A stretch of DNA of 64,000 nt from Cystobasidiopsis lactophilus (GCA_001599975.1 BCIO01000002.1:310001-374000), one strand, 5' to 3'; positions 20,624-33,658 are shown, counted from the stretch's first letter. Translations and numbers: made by a program. The notes: generated by a model from the letters alone, not told the origin.

Positions 20624-23038
20624 ATGACCCAGCACATTCGCCACTTGTTGCTGGCAGAGTTTGACATTGATGAAGGATCTATTTGTGCGCAACCTCCAAT
20701 TGAGCCTCTGGCATCTGAGAGCGCGCGAGCTAAACCTGCCATGCGCTTTCGGTCAGTGCGGCATCAGTACCCAACGCCAACGGGCGTCGATGACCACCTC
20801 CTGGCCGAGTTGATGCTACCAGATGGAGCACATCTGAGGTCCGAGGATTGGACTATCTTTTTCCTGCATCACACTCACGACGCTTCTGGAACTGCGACGC
20901 GCGAGCCCCTCTATGCCATCAATTTGGTGCGGACGAAGAAAGACGACCGAGTGAGAAGGTGGGCTAGATATAACGGTGAACTATGGAAGTTTGGGCGTGC
21001 TGAGCAGTCGCGTCGTAGAGGAGCCGTAGTGAAGGCACTGGCCGTTTGCAGCGCTCTGCCGTACATCCAAATCTACAAGGTTTGCTGGTGGCCCCATAGT
21101 GGACATGCTGGACACTTCCTGACTTGTGTACACAGCCCCTGTTGGTGCTGGCGCTGGAAGCTTACTATGCCAACCCGGCGGTGGAAGTACTGCAAGAGCT
21201 GTGGGACGCGATTAACGCCATGGACCTTTCCGCCCTGCCCCAGCTCAACAGGACTGAGCGCTTTCTCCTCAGAGGGACAGAACGCAAGGACATCTTGGAA
21301 GAGCGGTTCGCTGGAAGGCCGCGGACCATGTCGTCGTCGCCAGGGCAGGACAGAAAGCGGCGGCCATCTCTCGAGTCTACCGAGTCTGCAGCCTCCTTGC
21401 GACACGTTTCCACCAAGTCTCAGTCGGCGGGCTCGACCGGCAGCGATCTGACCGACTCGGACGGCCAGTACTCGCTGCGGCCACGCGATACGCACTTTTT
21501 CGACAGCAGCATCACCTACCGGGGCGTGTCCATTCCTATCCGAATTCCAGTTGGCCTAGAAATGGAGGACGTGGGCGACTATTCCATCATCAACCTCATT
21601 CAGACCTTTTCGCCGCCAGCTCATCACTCATTTCCAGCACCCTTCCACCCTCATTTGCATACCAGCGGGGCCAGCACGCATCCCATTATTCTGCTATTGA
21701 ACGGTCTCCTCAGTGGTAAACGCATCGTTTTTCTGGGGAGCGCGATTCCCGCTGGGCAGGTCTCCCAGTTGGTGCTGGCCGCCTGCGCGCTGGCGAACGG
21801 CGGAGGATCTGCCACCGTCCCTGGCTTCTACGAGCGCGCCTTCCCCTACTCTAACCTCATCAATCGAGACAACCACGAGGCGGTACCCGGTTATATTGCT
21901 GGCGTGACCAACCCGCGGTTTGAAGTGTTCACCGGCAGCTGGGACCTGCTGTGCAACATCGATGGCGGCAAAATCACCGTGTCGAAGGACCTGAAGTCGA
22001 CTTCCGCCGCGCCTCTACCTTTTGCAGCTTCGTCAGAAGATAACCTCGTCAGTCCAACAGCCGTGTCGTCCGAGGAAAATGAAAAGCTGGCGGCGCAAAA
22101 TGGCATGATTGGCATTGGGATACCGCCAGTTCAGAAGCAAGACGCGCGAGAAGCGTACGATGCAGTATTCTTAGAAGAGGCAAGGCTGGTGTTCGAGTTC
22201 GCTGCTCGATCTAAATCCTTGTTGCAGATCCTGGGCGCGATAGCCGGGCACGCTAGCGAGGCTTACATCCGCGCTCGGTTCGCAGAATATGCCCAACGCT
22301 TTGTTCGCTTTGCCTCGAAGCACGAAGAGGAGAAGACTGGCTCAACGACCATCGGGTGGCCATCCGCAGGCTTTTCAGCGGCCCAAAACTCCTTGGGCAG
22401 CGGCCTGATAGCAAGTAACGAATCGGCAAAGGAGCTGGCCATACACCGGCCTGTTTTGGACGCGTGGCTTCAAAGCCGCTCCTTCTTGATTTGTCGACAG
22501 GTGAAGCGCTCGGTGCTATGGGTTTCAAACTTGCGCTCAGCTTTATTTGATACCGCAGGCCTTCCAAGATCAATTGAACCAGAGTTGCCTCTCTAACTTC
22601 GACGCCGTACACCAAGTCATGCGCCTGCGGACTGCCAGATGGATGCCGGCAGCCGAAGCAGAGCTGCTCTTCCGAACCCTGGCGACGAACGTTCAGAGCG
22701 ACGCCCAGATAACAGAGGTACGACTTTGCCAGCCATACGAAATCTCTTCCAGAGCTCACCAGCCATTGCTACAGCTTCTCGCCTTGTTGCCTTTGCACGC
22801 GGGAGGGCTCATGCCCCTTTGTTTTGGTTTATTTCATCCATCGCCTTCAGTTCGAGAGCACACGCTGGCGCTTTTACACCGCATCGAGTCTAATCCAGTA
22901 AGCGCTGCCCTCTTCGGACGAAGGCCCTTAGCCTCAAACGAGAAAGCACAGGTCGGCATCAAGTTTCTTGCCTCCCTCAATCATTTCTGCCGGTCTGCTC
23001 TTCAGCGCCTGGAATCGGAAACGAGCCGGCCCAAGTGA
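20624..23038 (+). CDS. AFI1: AFI1-like DENN-domain protein (polarity / Arf3-interacting)
   Basis: Homologue of fungal Afi1/Mesa-type DENN proteins, which bind Arf3/Arf6-class GTPases and help polarised growth. ATG 20624 starts with the family's N-terminal strand (IRHLLLAEFDIDEGS) and later RHQYPTPTGVDDHLLAELML. After an intron near 21080-21135 comes a Ser-rich linker, then the central DENN part (HPIILLLNGLLSGKRIVFLG) and the stabilisation-of-polarity motif VTNPRFEVFTGSWDLLCNI. Two further introns (about 22501-22558 and 22718-22771) join ICRQ to AFQDQLNQSCLSNFD and ITE to LLALLPLHAGG. It ends with the typical helix pair (LALLHRIESNP ... FLASLNHF). Stop 23038, only 27 bp from a convergent gene. 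Confidence 0.85.
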
Positions 23039-23065
23039 TGTTGTGCCACTCACTAGTTCAGAAGA

Positions 23066-23930
23066 CTAGAAGGAAGGAAGGCCGCCGTTGTGCTTGGCCC
23101 AAAGGTGGTCCAGCATTTTGAAGGCATCTTGGGCTGTTCGCGCCTTCTCAGATGAGCATGATGGCTCGAAATGGTCACTTATTTACCTTGCTGGCAAAAG
23201 GTTTGAAGGCCTGCCCGAATATGAACTGGAACAAAGCTGAATGTGTGATCTCTTTCTGTAGGCGGAAAGGAGAGGGCTCTACCTTGCTGTTCTTCTCGCC
23301 GGCAGATTTCATCCAGCCTGAGCAGCGACGTTATTCTGTCAATAGTTCCACGCAAGCTGCAAGTAAGCGGCCACGGTACATTTCTTGGAGACTTTTGTTG
23401 GCCGACGCTCTGGCACCTGAGGCACGCCCTTCAGCCCTGCGTATCGAATTGGCGTTCGAATCTTTCCTGTGAGAGTGAAGAAGCTACCATTCTAAGACCT
23501 CTCGGCACAAAGCCTGGGCTTCGTTGAACAGAGCTGCGTGGGTTCGGCTGTCAGTGAAGCTTCACTGGCAGGGTAATTCAAGCGAACTAGCCTAGATTCT
23601 CGCTGTCCTCCATCTGAGTCAAAGCTTCATATGACTGAATGAGGTCCTGCAAATCGAGGCGCTCGACATCGGGCAGGACTGGCCTGCCAAAAAGGTCGCC
23701 ACTACTTGTCAGACTCGTTCGGCCACCCAGCGGAGCAGTCGCTTACAATCCGAAGGCTCGCTCCATCTTTCGAGCTCTGGGGTTGCCTCTGGGGTGTTTT
23801 CGAAGGGCCAAAAGCCCAGTTGTTGAACAAGCGGGTCGTGGCCGGGTGCAAGCTGCTTCGCCCAGGACCAAGCTTTTGCATGAAGAAATGCGCCCTCGCC
23901 TATAGCACCCGCGTCGGCTGCAGGCAATAC
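23066..23930 (-). CDS. probable minus-strand helical protein, model incomplete
   Basis: Not recognised. Several minus-strand pieces have clear coding character: PENTPE-like FWPFENTPEATPELERW, then SSGDLFGRPVLPDVERLDL, and LIQSYEALTQMEDSENLGY. An intron starting GTTCGC joins this to RTHAALFNEAQALCREVLEW, and a GTAGCT donor leads on to NKSLQEMYRGRLLAACVELL. The C-terminus reads EKARTAQDAFKMLDHLWAKH with the stop at 23066. Two places (near 23.73 and 23.34 kb) need a one-base frame change that I could not explain by an intron, so this is either sequence error, missed introns or a decaying gene. The 5' end overlaps the MIP1 start on the other strand; no start codon is assigned. Confidence 0.45.
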
Positions 23931-26900
23931 GCTTCTGCAGCGACAGCCAAGAATGTGGAACCCCAGATAAGCAGGAAGAGTGAGCTCCGGTCGTCCTCGA
24001 GCCTCCTGCCTCGAACGCTCAAAAAGTCATGCTTTACAAGCTGTCCCGCGAAACCAAGCCGGCGTCCAACTTCTCAGTGCCCAGCTATCAAAACAAGTCT
24101 TTGGAGCCACCGTGGCGCACGTCAACAGCCAAGCAGCAGCGATTTCGGCCGCCCATTTGGCTCGGCATGGTCTTGCGTCGGAGAAGCGGCAGGTGGCTGA
24201 GCAACCAGAGATCGAATTTGCTCTCCCGCCGCTCCAAGGGTTGGATATTAACGACCACTTTCGAAATTTGGGCCAACAGCAATCGCAAGCGTACGGAGAG
24301 CTGGCTGGCGCTTTGGCCTCCGCAACTCTGCCCTTGCAGCCGGCGCAATGGAACGTGGCTGCAGGCTGGACTCGTTATGCTAAGGACGGATCGTTTGAGC
24401 CGGTGGATTATCCCAAAGAGACGGCGCTGGTCTTCGATGTCGAATCGCTCTACAAACAGTCACCTTACGCCGTCATGGCCACCGCTGCCTCCAGCACTCA
24501 TTGGTACTCTTGGATGTCGCCCTGGATCCTCGCCGAGTCGTCTTCGCCTGACCATCTTATCCCGCTGGGCCCGTCAGTTGCTGAGCGCCTTGTAGTTGGC
24601 CACAACATCGGCTACGACCGAGCCCGCGTGCTCGAAGAGTACTCCTTGGACAAGGGCAAAATGCGATACCTCGATACAATGGCTCTTCACGCGGCCTCCA
24701 GTGGCCTATCTTCGCCCCAACGCGTGGTCTGGCAGGCGCACCGCAAGACCAAGGCGGCTGCGAGCGACTCGCCAGACGACGCGGGCGTCGCAACAGATCC
24801 AGCCCAAAGCTCCACCTGGCTCGATGTCTCCGCCATGAACTCCCTCAAGGAGGTAGCCAGGCTGCACTGTGGCATCGACATGGACAAAAGCGTGCGCGAC
24901 GTTTTCGCCGAATACGACCGGGACCAGGTGCTCGAGCAGGCCGACGAGCTCCTGGCATACTGTGCCAATGATGTTCGTGTCACGTACGCCGTTTTCAACA
25001 AGGTTTGGCCACTCTATCTCGACAACTGCCCTTCGCCGGTAACCTTGTCTGGCATCCTCGAAATGTCCACACCTTTCTTGCCCGTCGACCAGAACTGGGA
25101 GCGATTTCTCAAGCAAGCGGAGGGCACGTTCCAGTCGTTGAAGAACGGAGTGACGGACAAGCTGCATGCTCTGGCGGAGCACACCCGCCTCTTGATGTAC
25201 AAGCAGGACGAGCTCGGACAATGCCCGTGGGAAGCGGACCCATGGCTGTCTCAGCTTGACTGGTCGCCCAAAAAGGCACGCCGAGTCATACCCTCTCTGG
25301 CGGCCCCTCATCCAGTCCCTTCCGCTTCTACCTCCCAGTCTGCGCTGTCAACTTTCCCAACCACCGACGATCCACCCAAGGCGACAGCAACAAGTCGGGT
25401 CGAAGAATCGGCATCCGAATCGCCAATCAATGGGCTACTATCTAATTTGCGTGTGACCGGACCCATTCTACTCAAAGCGACTTGGCGCTCTTATCCCATC
25501 CATTACACCTTTGAAGACGGGTTCTGCTTCGTGGTACCAAAGGGTGACGGCAAAGTAAAGTCCGGCAGGCTGCAGCGGAGAGTCGGGGCGCTTCCTGGCG
25601 GCAGCAAGCTGTACCGCATTTCGGCTTCCAACACGGGCGGGAGCGACAGCCAGCTGCACGACCTCTTTCAGCCCGAATTGGCAAAGGCCGTTTCTGAAGG
25701 GCTGTTGGATCTCAAAGGTTATCCCTTGCAGCCCTCAGAACAAGAGGCGCGCCAATGGAGGGGCGAGTTGGAGAAGAGATGCGACGAATACTCGGCCCTT
25801 TCCCCAGCCGAGCGCCGACTTGACCCCTGGTACTCCCAACTTGCTGGGCTAGTGTCTCCTGCCTTGTCAACGGCGACATCGAGTCTTGCCACAGCTCAGT
25901 ATTCGCCGTCACGGCCGCCCGCGCCTCAACCCATGCCCGCGAACCCGCAGCATGAGGTGGACTCAGAGCTGATTTGGCCAAAGTGGTTCTGGGATTTGGA
26001 CCGGCGCCCCGGCTCTGTCTTGGAGCAGGGCGAAGGCCTTGACCTCTCCATCAGGTCCAAGGTCGCGCCTCTGCTTTTGCGCCTGACTTGGTATGGCCAC
26101 CCACTTTTCCACTCGCGCCAGCACGGCTGGCTTTTTCGGGTGCCTCTGACCGCCGACTTGGCGGCTTTCGGCATTGACATGGCGACGTACAAGCCGCTCA
26201 AGTTTCAGCATCACTCCGACATCCACTTGCAGGACGACGTGCTGCATCAGTACGTCAAGCTCCCGCACCACGATGGCGGCGATGCCAACGTCGGGTCGCC
26301 TCTCAGCAAAGGCTTTATCGCGGCTTTCGAAGACCAGCGGCTGGGATCAAACGAGCCGGGCGCGGCCGAGGCCTTGGACATGAACGCGAAATGCTCGTAT
26401 TGGCTGGCGGCAAGGGAGCGCATCCTCAACCAGATGGTCGTCTACCCGCCTGCCCTCAACGCTTCCCTTGAAGGCAGCGATCGCAAACAAGGGATGATCT
26501 TACCTCAAGTCATCACTATGGGCACAGTGACCCGAAGAGCAGTCGAGAACACCTGGCTGACGGCTTCCAACGCCAAGAAGAACCGAGTAGGATCGGAACT
26601 CAAGTCTCTCGTCCGAGCACCACCCGGTTACGCTATAGTCGGAGCCGACGTGGACAGCGAAGAGCTCTGGATCTGTTCAGTCATGGGCGACTCCTATTTT
26701 GGCTTCCACGGCGCCACGGCTATCGGCTGGATGACCCTAGAGGGCACCAAATCGGAAGGCACCGACATGCATTCGGTCACCGCCAAGATCTTGGGCATCT
26801 CCCGCGACGGGGCCAAGGTCTTCAATTACTCGCGCATTTACGGCGCTGGTGTCAAGCACGCTGTCGACCTGTTGCGCAAGTCGAACGCCTCGTTGACCGT

Positions 26901-27767
26901 CCAAAAGGCCAGAACGCTTGCTCAAGGTCTCTATGCCAACACAAAAGGCTCGCGTTCCTTTGGCAACCCCTATTTTTTGGAGAAAAAGTTCTGGCACGGC
27001 GGCACCGAGTCCTACGTTTTCAACATGCTGGAAGCCATTGCGATGTCCACCAACCCTCGGACGCCGGCTCTCGGCTGCGGCATTACCAAGGCCTTGCAAA
27101 AGTCGATGCTGCCAGAGAACGGCAAGGCCAAGGCGGGCGAGGACTATCTGCCGAGCCGGATCAACTGGGTGGTCCAGTCGTCGGGCGTCGACTACTTGCA
27201 CATGCTCATTGTCGCCATGACCTTTCTGTGCGGCAGATATGGCATCCAGGCCCGGTACATGATCTCTGTGCACGACGAGATCCGCTACCTGGTCAAGGAG
27301 GAAGACCAGTACCGAGCGGCGCTAGCCTTGCAGGTGGCCAATTTGTGGACCCGCAGCATGTTCGCCTTCTCCCTAGGTATGCAAGACTTGCCCCAGGTCA
27401 GCGGCCTCCTCTTCTTGCCTCAAAGTCGATCACTGATCATTTATGCGTCAAACAGAGCTGCGCCTTCTTCTCAGCGGTGGACATCGACCATGTCCTGCGG
27501 AAAGAGGTCAACATGGACTGCGTGACGCCTTCCAACCCGGACCCAATCCCTTCCGGCGAAGCCATCGACATTTTCCAAGCTTTGTCGAAGACTGGCAGCT
27601 CGCTGTACGCGGATGGGCGAAGCATGCTGGATGAAGCAAGGGCAGCCAGCGGGAGCTCGGTCAAGCGCCGGGCCGTCAATCTCAAATTCTTGGAGGCCCA
27701 AGCTGCGCCGGACAAGGCTTCTCTGAAAAAGATGACGCGCAAGTGGGATCACGAGGAGGAGTACTAA
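23880..27767 (+). CDS. MIP1: mitochondrial DNA polymerase gamma catalytic subunit
   Basis: Family A polymerase that replicates mitochondrial DNA. The start is ATG 23880 ([20 protein letters not shown]), a basic presequence fit for mitochondrial import. A GTGAGC-donor intron (about 23977-24040, unusual AAG acceptor) joins it to [20 protein letters not shown]. The proofreading exonuclease motifs are [22 protein letters not shown] and [13 protein letters not shown]. The polymerase motifs are A ([20 protein letters not shown]), B ([16 protein letters not shown]) and C ([12 protein letters not shown]). A last intron near 27396-27453 joins GMQDLPQ to [18 protein letters not shown]. Fungal-type C-terminal extension present. 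Length, about 1,240 residues, is normal for fungal Mip1. Confidence 0.95.
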
Positions 27768-27888
27768 GCCAGGCTTCCCTCGATGAAAGACGGGCGAGGA
27801 TGAGCCCCTACGTGGCAAACGATCAAAAGTGCGTCGATTGTTACAGTTTGGCTATGGCATGCAGAATCAAAGTCTCATTAGGAAGCGT

Positions 27889-29158
27889 TCAGGAGTCGTC
27901 CTCCTCGTCCCTGGTGGCCCTCGTGCTCGGGGCTGCGCTCTGCCGCCGCCGTATCGGCTTGGTCTCCTCCTTCCTCTTGGGAATCTCCACCATCTCGCCG
28001 TCGTCCTCCTCCTCCCCTGTTGCCGTCGCTGTCGCTTCCTGCTGCCCATCCTCTTCCTCTGCCAAGCCAGCGGCCGGCTTTGTGAAGGCAAACTCCTTGG
28101 ACTTGAAGTTTGGTGTGGAAAAGGAGGGCGAAAGGCGGGGCGCGGTCGAACTCGCTGGCGAGCCAGGGTTGGCTAGAAGTGTAGAAGACGGTACATTCTT
28201 AGCTGGGTTGAAGTGGCCGCACGCCGGGCACTTGTAAGCTGTAATCCCCATTCTCAAGTAAGGACGCGGACTTGGGCAAGAAAAGGGGGACGACGAGAAC
28301 GCACCGGTGATGGCCAGCTCCTCTTTGAGCACGAGGCCGTTGTGGTTGTGGCACTGGGCGCAGATGAGAGCGTATTTGGACGCCGGGCTGTCCTCGTTCT
28401 CGCCCAGCAGCGCATCCGCAAACTTGTCGACCCAGTTGCGCCGCTGGTTGAGCGTCATCTGGCCCGGTCCGCCGCTTGGGAGCTGTCTGCTGCTGCTATT
28501 GGTGCCGCCTATTGCCGCCGAGGACAGGGCGCCGGCTGGGGTAGAGTGCCGGGGCGCGCGGCGCTGCTGGAGCGGAGTGGTGGCCGGCGTGTTGGGGGCC
28601 GAGTACTTGTCCAGGAGGGATTTGGTCTCGTCGAACTTGGTCTGCTTCTTGATCTTATCGACCTGCTCCTTCTGCTGGGCCCGGAGCAACTTGAGCTGCG
28701 CCTCTGTGCAAACCACGCAGCGAAAATGCCAGTCAACAACGGCTCGCCCGCTCTGCTGGCAATCAGGACCTGCCACACACCTTGTCTGCCCCGTTTGCGC
28801 GAGTACCAAGAAGCCAGGACGGATCTGACGCCGTACACCAAGCCGGGGATGAGGACAAGGAGGGCGGCCTTGAGCAGCTCGGGCAGCTCGTCCTCGCCGT
28901 TGCCGCTGAGCCAGCCGAGGTACCAGGCGGCGGCGTACGCCATGTAGGCCATGCTCGAGTAGGACGTCCAGAGCAGCAGGGTGCGCTGCTTGGCCAGCGT
29001 GAGCTCTTGCAGGGCTTCCTCCCGCGTGGCAATGTCGTCCGCCAACCCGGCCAGGATCGACTCGAACGAGGCCGGCGGCTGCACCCTGTGTTAGTGCTGG
29101 GCTCTTTATCAGGGCAGAGCCACAAGCTCGCCTTCTTGAACCAGTTGAACAGCGGCAT
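27889..29158 (-). CDS. LNP1: lunapark family ER-junction protein
   Basis: Endoplasmic-reticulum membrane protein that stabilises three-way tubule junctions. ATG 29158 (MPLFNWFKKASL) is followed by an intron of about 45 nt, then a coiled segment (EEALQELTLAKQRTLLLW), two closely spaced hydrophobic segments (SSMAYMAYAAAWYLGWL and LLKAALLVLIPGLVYGV), and a coiled coil (KEQVDKIKKQTKFDETK). The C-terminal lunapark zinc ribbon is split by an intron: ALICAQCHNHNGLVLKEE then YKCPACGHFNPAKN, four cysteines in two CxxC pairs. An acidic tail ends at 27889. It converges on MIP1 with 121 bp between stops. Part of its upstream DNA is duplicated at 31.8 kb. Confidence 0.92.
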
Positions 29159-29210
29159 TGGGCTGGGAAACGGCTGATGACGGGCAGGAAATAAACAAGC
29201 TCCAAGTGCG

Positions 29211-29219
29211 GGTGGCAAA
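29211..29219 (+). promoter_or_regulatory. GGTGGCAAA element upstream of LNP1
   Basis: Exact GGTGGCAAA 53 bp upstream of the LNP1 start codon (the gene reads on the minus strand). The surrounding block, GGTGGCAAAATTTNTGG followed by GCTCATGGTTTG, recurs at 31.84-31.89 kb. Confidence 0.4.
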
Positions 29220-29473
29220 ATTTCTGGTGGCCGCTCATGGTTTGGTTTGCGTGTGGAAAGCTAGTCTATGGGATTGCAGAGGAAGAAGGAAGGTCTATTC
29301 AAAGGTGTCGAGGGCGTTTGCAAAGAAGGAGAAAGCCGACAGCGGATTGAATGCAGTGCTTTTTTCAGCCAACCAGCATGCCAATCACCTGAGATCTAAA
29401 GTCAGCTTCAGAACCGTCGAGATAATCGACGAAGTAGGACCAACTTGAGCGGAAGGAAGTAGAAGCCAAAGTG

Positions 29474-31052
29474 TCAAAAACGGACCCACCCCTGTGGAAG
29501 AGCCGCCGCATAGTCAAAAGCCAGTGCCAACCTTGCGCTCCAATGCACTGACGGCTGGAGGGCGCATGCATTGGAGCGCAACTGCAGAATTTCGACAAAA
29601 GCCAAGGAGCGCGACATGTAGAGAAAGATGACGCTCAGGTGGTGCTGTACTTGGTGTAAGGCGCTTCGTCTGTCTTCCGTCGCCCCATGCAGCTGATGGA
29701 GTTGGGTCTGCGTAGAATACTGAGCGACATTACATGTAGACGAAGATGGAGGTGGCACTTGCATTGTAAGTGTGGCAGATGAGAGCGCGAAGCTGATCGG
29801 CACGCCTTGAGCATACTGGTATGCGCCGAAGAATGGATGGGGGGTGTCTCACCTCGTCAGACACCTTACGGAGCATTTTATCGACTCCAGCAAGGTGGTT
29901 GGCTGCAGCGTAATCTGTCGGCCATTGGTGCCCGGCAGCGCGCTCATCAAGCTCCTCGAGGGAGGCCTTGACTTGATCCACTTCAGGCTCGATGGTGTTT
30001 AACTGAAACCTGGTCGCAGAATCGTGGACCATCTAGGCCACATCTCAGCGTTCTGAAGCGACAGCTCTGATTCACGACCGCACCTGTAACAGTCTTGGGA
30101 CAAGCTCGTTTGGTTTGTCCATGTCCGGAATGAAGCGTCGGAGAAGCAAAGCTTGGAACTCGACGAGCAGGTCAGTGGCATCCGATGATAATTCATGGAT
30201 GGCGTCCGCCACAGCTTCCGAACGACCATGGGTTCGGACTCGGCTGTCGGCTGTCCCTTGGACGAAACGCAGCTGGGGGCTACGTCAGCTCGGTGTAGAC
30301 ATGACAGTAATCCCTCACTGAAATAGAAGCCTGGCCAAGTAGAGCAAGGACGTCCCCTTTCTGCTCGGTCCAGTTGACCAAGGCGTCTAAAGACAGCCAA
30401 GGCACTCCAAGGCAACGCTCTCGCAAGGAGCATATATCCTCCTGGCTGCGATGTGTCCATTGATAGCTGAGAACGCGCAGTAGGCTAACGAAAAGCACTT
30501 TGATCTCGAGCTTGAGCAGCAGTTGGGCCTAAACTAGCAATCAGGCCGTGGCAGCAATGGAATACACGAGGCCATGAGTACACACATAATGAAACGCTTT
30601 CAGTGAACTTTCGGGTATCCCGCCATGGAGCAAACGTTGGTGCGTGATGACAATCTCGCACTCCAGAAAACGAGCCTGGTGGCGAACGAGCCCGTCAGTC
30701 TTGCAATCTGAAGCCTCGGCTTTTCCGACCGCACCTCTTCAAGTCGAGCGGAGATTTGATCCAGAGGATGAGTATGCCAGTGCCCCAAGTTTGTAGTCCT
30801 CGCGGCGGCGGCAAGGTATGCATCTCGCTTTTCGATCTGAGGCACGAAAGTCTCAATTTCCGCATCGAGCGCTTCCATATGGTCACAAAATTCGCTTACA
30901 GTAGATTTTGCGATGTCCAGCTTGCACGTCTCAGGCATTTTGTCGTCCGTTCTAATCGTTCTCACTTGAAGCTGGGTCCTGTCGGCCAATTTGCACCACG
31001 CGGCGAAGGATTGGTCGACAATAGCTCTGACCGGGTCATTTGAGGAAGTCAT
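29474..31052 (-). CDS. orphan protein family B, copy 1
   Basis: Not recognised; paralogue of the gene at 32084-33658, with almost the same genomic length. ATG 31052 gives MTSSNDPVRAIVDQSFAAW. Exons then read ARFLECEIVITHQRLLHGG, AQLLLKLEIKVLFVSLLRVL, LSLDALVNWTEQKGDVLALL, LLVEFQALLLRRFIPDMDK, and VDKMLRKVSDE just before a donor. The last exon contains ALHQVQHHLSVIFLYM and FVEILQLR and ends PQGWVRF at 29474. The protein looks helical, with no signal peptide, transmembrane segment or catalytic motif. Every landmark has a counterpart at the same place in copy 2, which is what makes the model credible. Exact splice sites are only partly fixed. Confidence 0.6.
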
Positions 31053-32083
31053 TCGTGAGTAATGATCCCTCTGCGCAATGGGCCTTCGTGGTTTGGGAGG
31101 AAGAGGGACGGGCCGCATTCCAAAAGGAAGTGTCGAGAAGGCGTCGTCACGTCAACAAGAGCAGGCAAACAGGCTCTCGTCTTACATTTGCCACTCTCAC
31201 TCTCTGACACGCCAAGCCAAGACGACTTTAGACAAGCACTGTCAAAGACGGAAGCGCAGGCGCAAAGACAAGTGACAGCAGCAAAGGGCTTCCTTCTCTG
31301 TGGGTATGTGCCAACTTGTCTCACCTGTTCAAGACGAAAACTTGTCCGATTGGCTGCATACACGAGAAAGGAGCAAGAGCCCAGCCTGACAAGTAGCAAT
31401 GATCTGATGCTTGATGCAGGAGATGCCAGCCACGCCCGCGCATTGGCACCCCCAACTCTTCGTAGGAACTTTGTATCAAGTCAAAGAAGGCATCGACGGC
31501 CGGAAAGAAAGCCGTTCATAAGGCCGCTCTCCATCCCGCTCAAAGGGGCCAAAAAAAAGGCGGCAATTTTTCGAGCTGCGCTCGCATTGAAAGACCAGAG
31601 CCACACTGGCAGCACTTCCATAAGACACGAATTGACATCATGTAGTAGTCAAATCAAGCAAACGGTGGCAACCAAGGTCCAAGATTGATGCGCAGTTGAT
31701 CATGATGGCACGCAGCAAATTGAGCGGCTCTGGTCAAGCTTCTGGCTGGACCTGCACCGTCACCATCTCCGGCAACCTCGTCTTTCAATCCGCAGTTCAA
31801 CTGGGGAACGGCTGACTTCGGGCAAGAAGGATCCAGCTCCGCAGGTGGCAAAAGTTAGTGGCAAAATTTTTGGTCGTTGGCTCATGGTTTGCTTTTGTAC
31901 GGCTAGTGTAACAGAAGTCAGAGATGAAGATGGAAATGCAATCTAAAATGTATTCGCAGAGGGGAGGAAGCCGCCAGCAGCCCTTTCGCCCTTTGCCACC
32001 GCCTAAGATGCTGTCAGAGTGGCGCGTCAAAGTGTCACGGAGAGAGCATTACCTCACAGGAGTAAAGGATCGAGCGGGAGCGG
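31053..32083. other. duplicated promoter block and unit junction
   Basis: No convincing gene. 31100-31400 is the upstream region of orphan copy 1 and is clearly similar to 33720-34020, upstream of copy 2. 31600-31790 resembles 34250-34420. From about 31797 the sequence matches the DNA just upstream of LNP1 (29160-29260), marking the junction between two tandem units. Two GGTGGCAAA elements occur here (31844-31852 and, reverse, 31992-32000). Confidence 0.65.
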
Positions 32084-33658
32084 TCAGAAACGTGCCCAGT
32101 CCTTGGGAAGAGCTGGCTCATGCCTGAGGAGCAGTGCCAGAGTCAAGCGTTGCGGCAAAGTCGCAACAGCTCGGAAGCGGAGTCTTAGAACCTCGACAAA
32201 GATGTGGCATCGCTTCAGAAGGAGGTAAATGACGCTCAGGCGGCGCTGCACTTCATGAAGGGCGGCTGGTCTTGCGGCGGTACGCGCATCAGCGGGCAGC
32301 GAAACCAGCGCAGACAGTTCAGTCTGCTCTTCGTCTCAGCATTGGCACTTGGGCGCTGCAATCGCTCTTACTCTGTAGACTTCCGAAATTAGGAGCCCGA
32401 GCTGCTGCTTCTTCAGTACTCTAGCAAAGACTTCAAAAAAAAAAAGAGGAGCCCTTACTTCATCACACACGCCCCTCAGGACATTTGCGATGTGGGACAG
32501 ACGGTATGGGGCTTCAATTTCGAGTCGGTTGGAGCTCGTGGGACTGTTAATTAAGTCGCCAAGTTTGCCAAGTGCGTGTTCGATCTTCAGTAGGGCTGGC
32601 CCAGCCGATTTGAAGTCGTACTGTTTGACAGACTGTTTGGCCTCCTGGTTGCAGCTTATTTCAGAGCTGCGGTCATGAAGAATAGGGTTTGCACGAACCG
32701 AGAACGTGGTGGCGAAAGAATGATCCGCTGCCATGACCGGAATCAAAGGACGCAGTAGGCCAGCCTGGAAGTCGAGAAGCAGTTCGGCAGCCGCATTTGA
32801 CTTGGCTTGTGCTACTTCTACTATTCCCGGGGATTGTCCTCGCTCGCTCGCCCTTTGCCACGATCTCCGCAACTGCCAATGCTTCAGGACAACTTCTCTG
32901 TGCGCCATGATGGTCACTTACAACTTGTGATACCGTCTCGAGCAAAGCAAAAGCATCCCCTCGGGCCTCCGTCCAGCCGATGAGGCTATCTAGGCCCATC
33001 ATTTGACTCGTCTCAGCAGGAATGTGGGTCGCAATATCGCGTAAACGGCCATCCTTGGCGTGAGCCCGTGTGTAGCTGTGAACACTAAGAATAGTGGCGA
33101 ACAAGAGTTTGATTTCGAGGTTGAGCAATAGTTTAGCCTGTTGCAATTTGTCAGCTTTTTTGTCGCCAAGGAAGGCTGGACGATAGTAGTACGTAGCGGA
33201 AAGGCTTTCGCAGCTCCTCCTCGTGGTGGCCCTCCAAAGAAAGTCGCTCAAGGATAATAACATCGCATTCTACAAGGCGGGCCTACGGCGGACAAAAGGG
33301 GTGAGGACTTTGGCCGCCCGTGGCCTTGGGTTCGCGGACGCACCTCGTCAAGCTGGGCAGGCAATGCCTTCATGGGATGCTCGATCCAGTGCTGCTTGAG
33401 AGTTTCGTACTTCTTCTTTAAGCACAAGTTCACCTAAGATGGCAGATTCAGCTTCAGCCCGTCAGCCAAGTCTGACGCGGGGCATGTCGCAAGCTGGCTA
33501 CCTACAGCATCAGAAATCATGTTTGTATGCGAAGAGACGAGGAACGGGTGGTATTCTTCAATCTTCTTGAGTTGGATCAGAACCCGGTCGGCGAGAGAAA
33601 GCCACTGCGGGAATGCTTGCTCAACAACAGCGTTCAACCCCTCAATTGGGTCAGACAT
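32084..33658 (-). CDS. orphan protein family B, copy 2
   Basis: Not recognised; paralogue of the gene at 29474-31052. ATG 33658 gives MSDPIEGLNAVVEQAFPQW. Later exons read LKKKYETLKQHWIEHPMKAL, ARLVECDVIILERLSLEGHH, AKLLLNLEIKLLFATILSVH, LDSLIGWTEARGDAFALLET, AAELLLDFQAGLLRPLIPVM and HIANVLRGVCDE (then a GTAAGG donor). The final exon reads TELSALVSLPADARTAA, ALHEVQRRLSVIYLLL, FVEVLRLRF and ends LPKDWARF at 32084, matching the ...LPQGWVRF end of copy 1. The two copies share only part of their residues, so the duplication is not recent. No domain is visible. Confidence 0.6.
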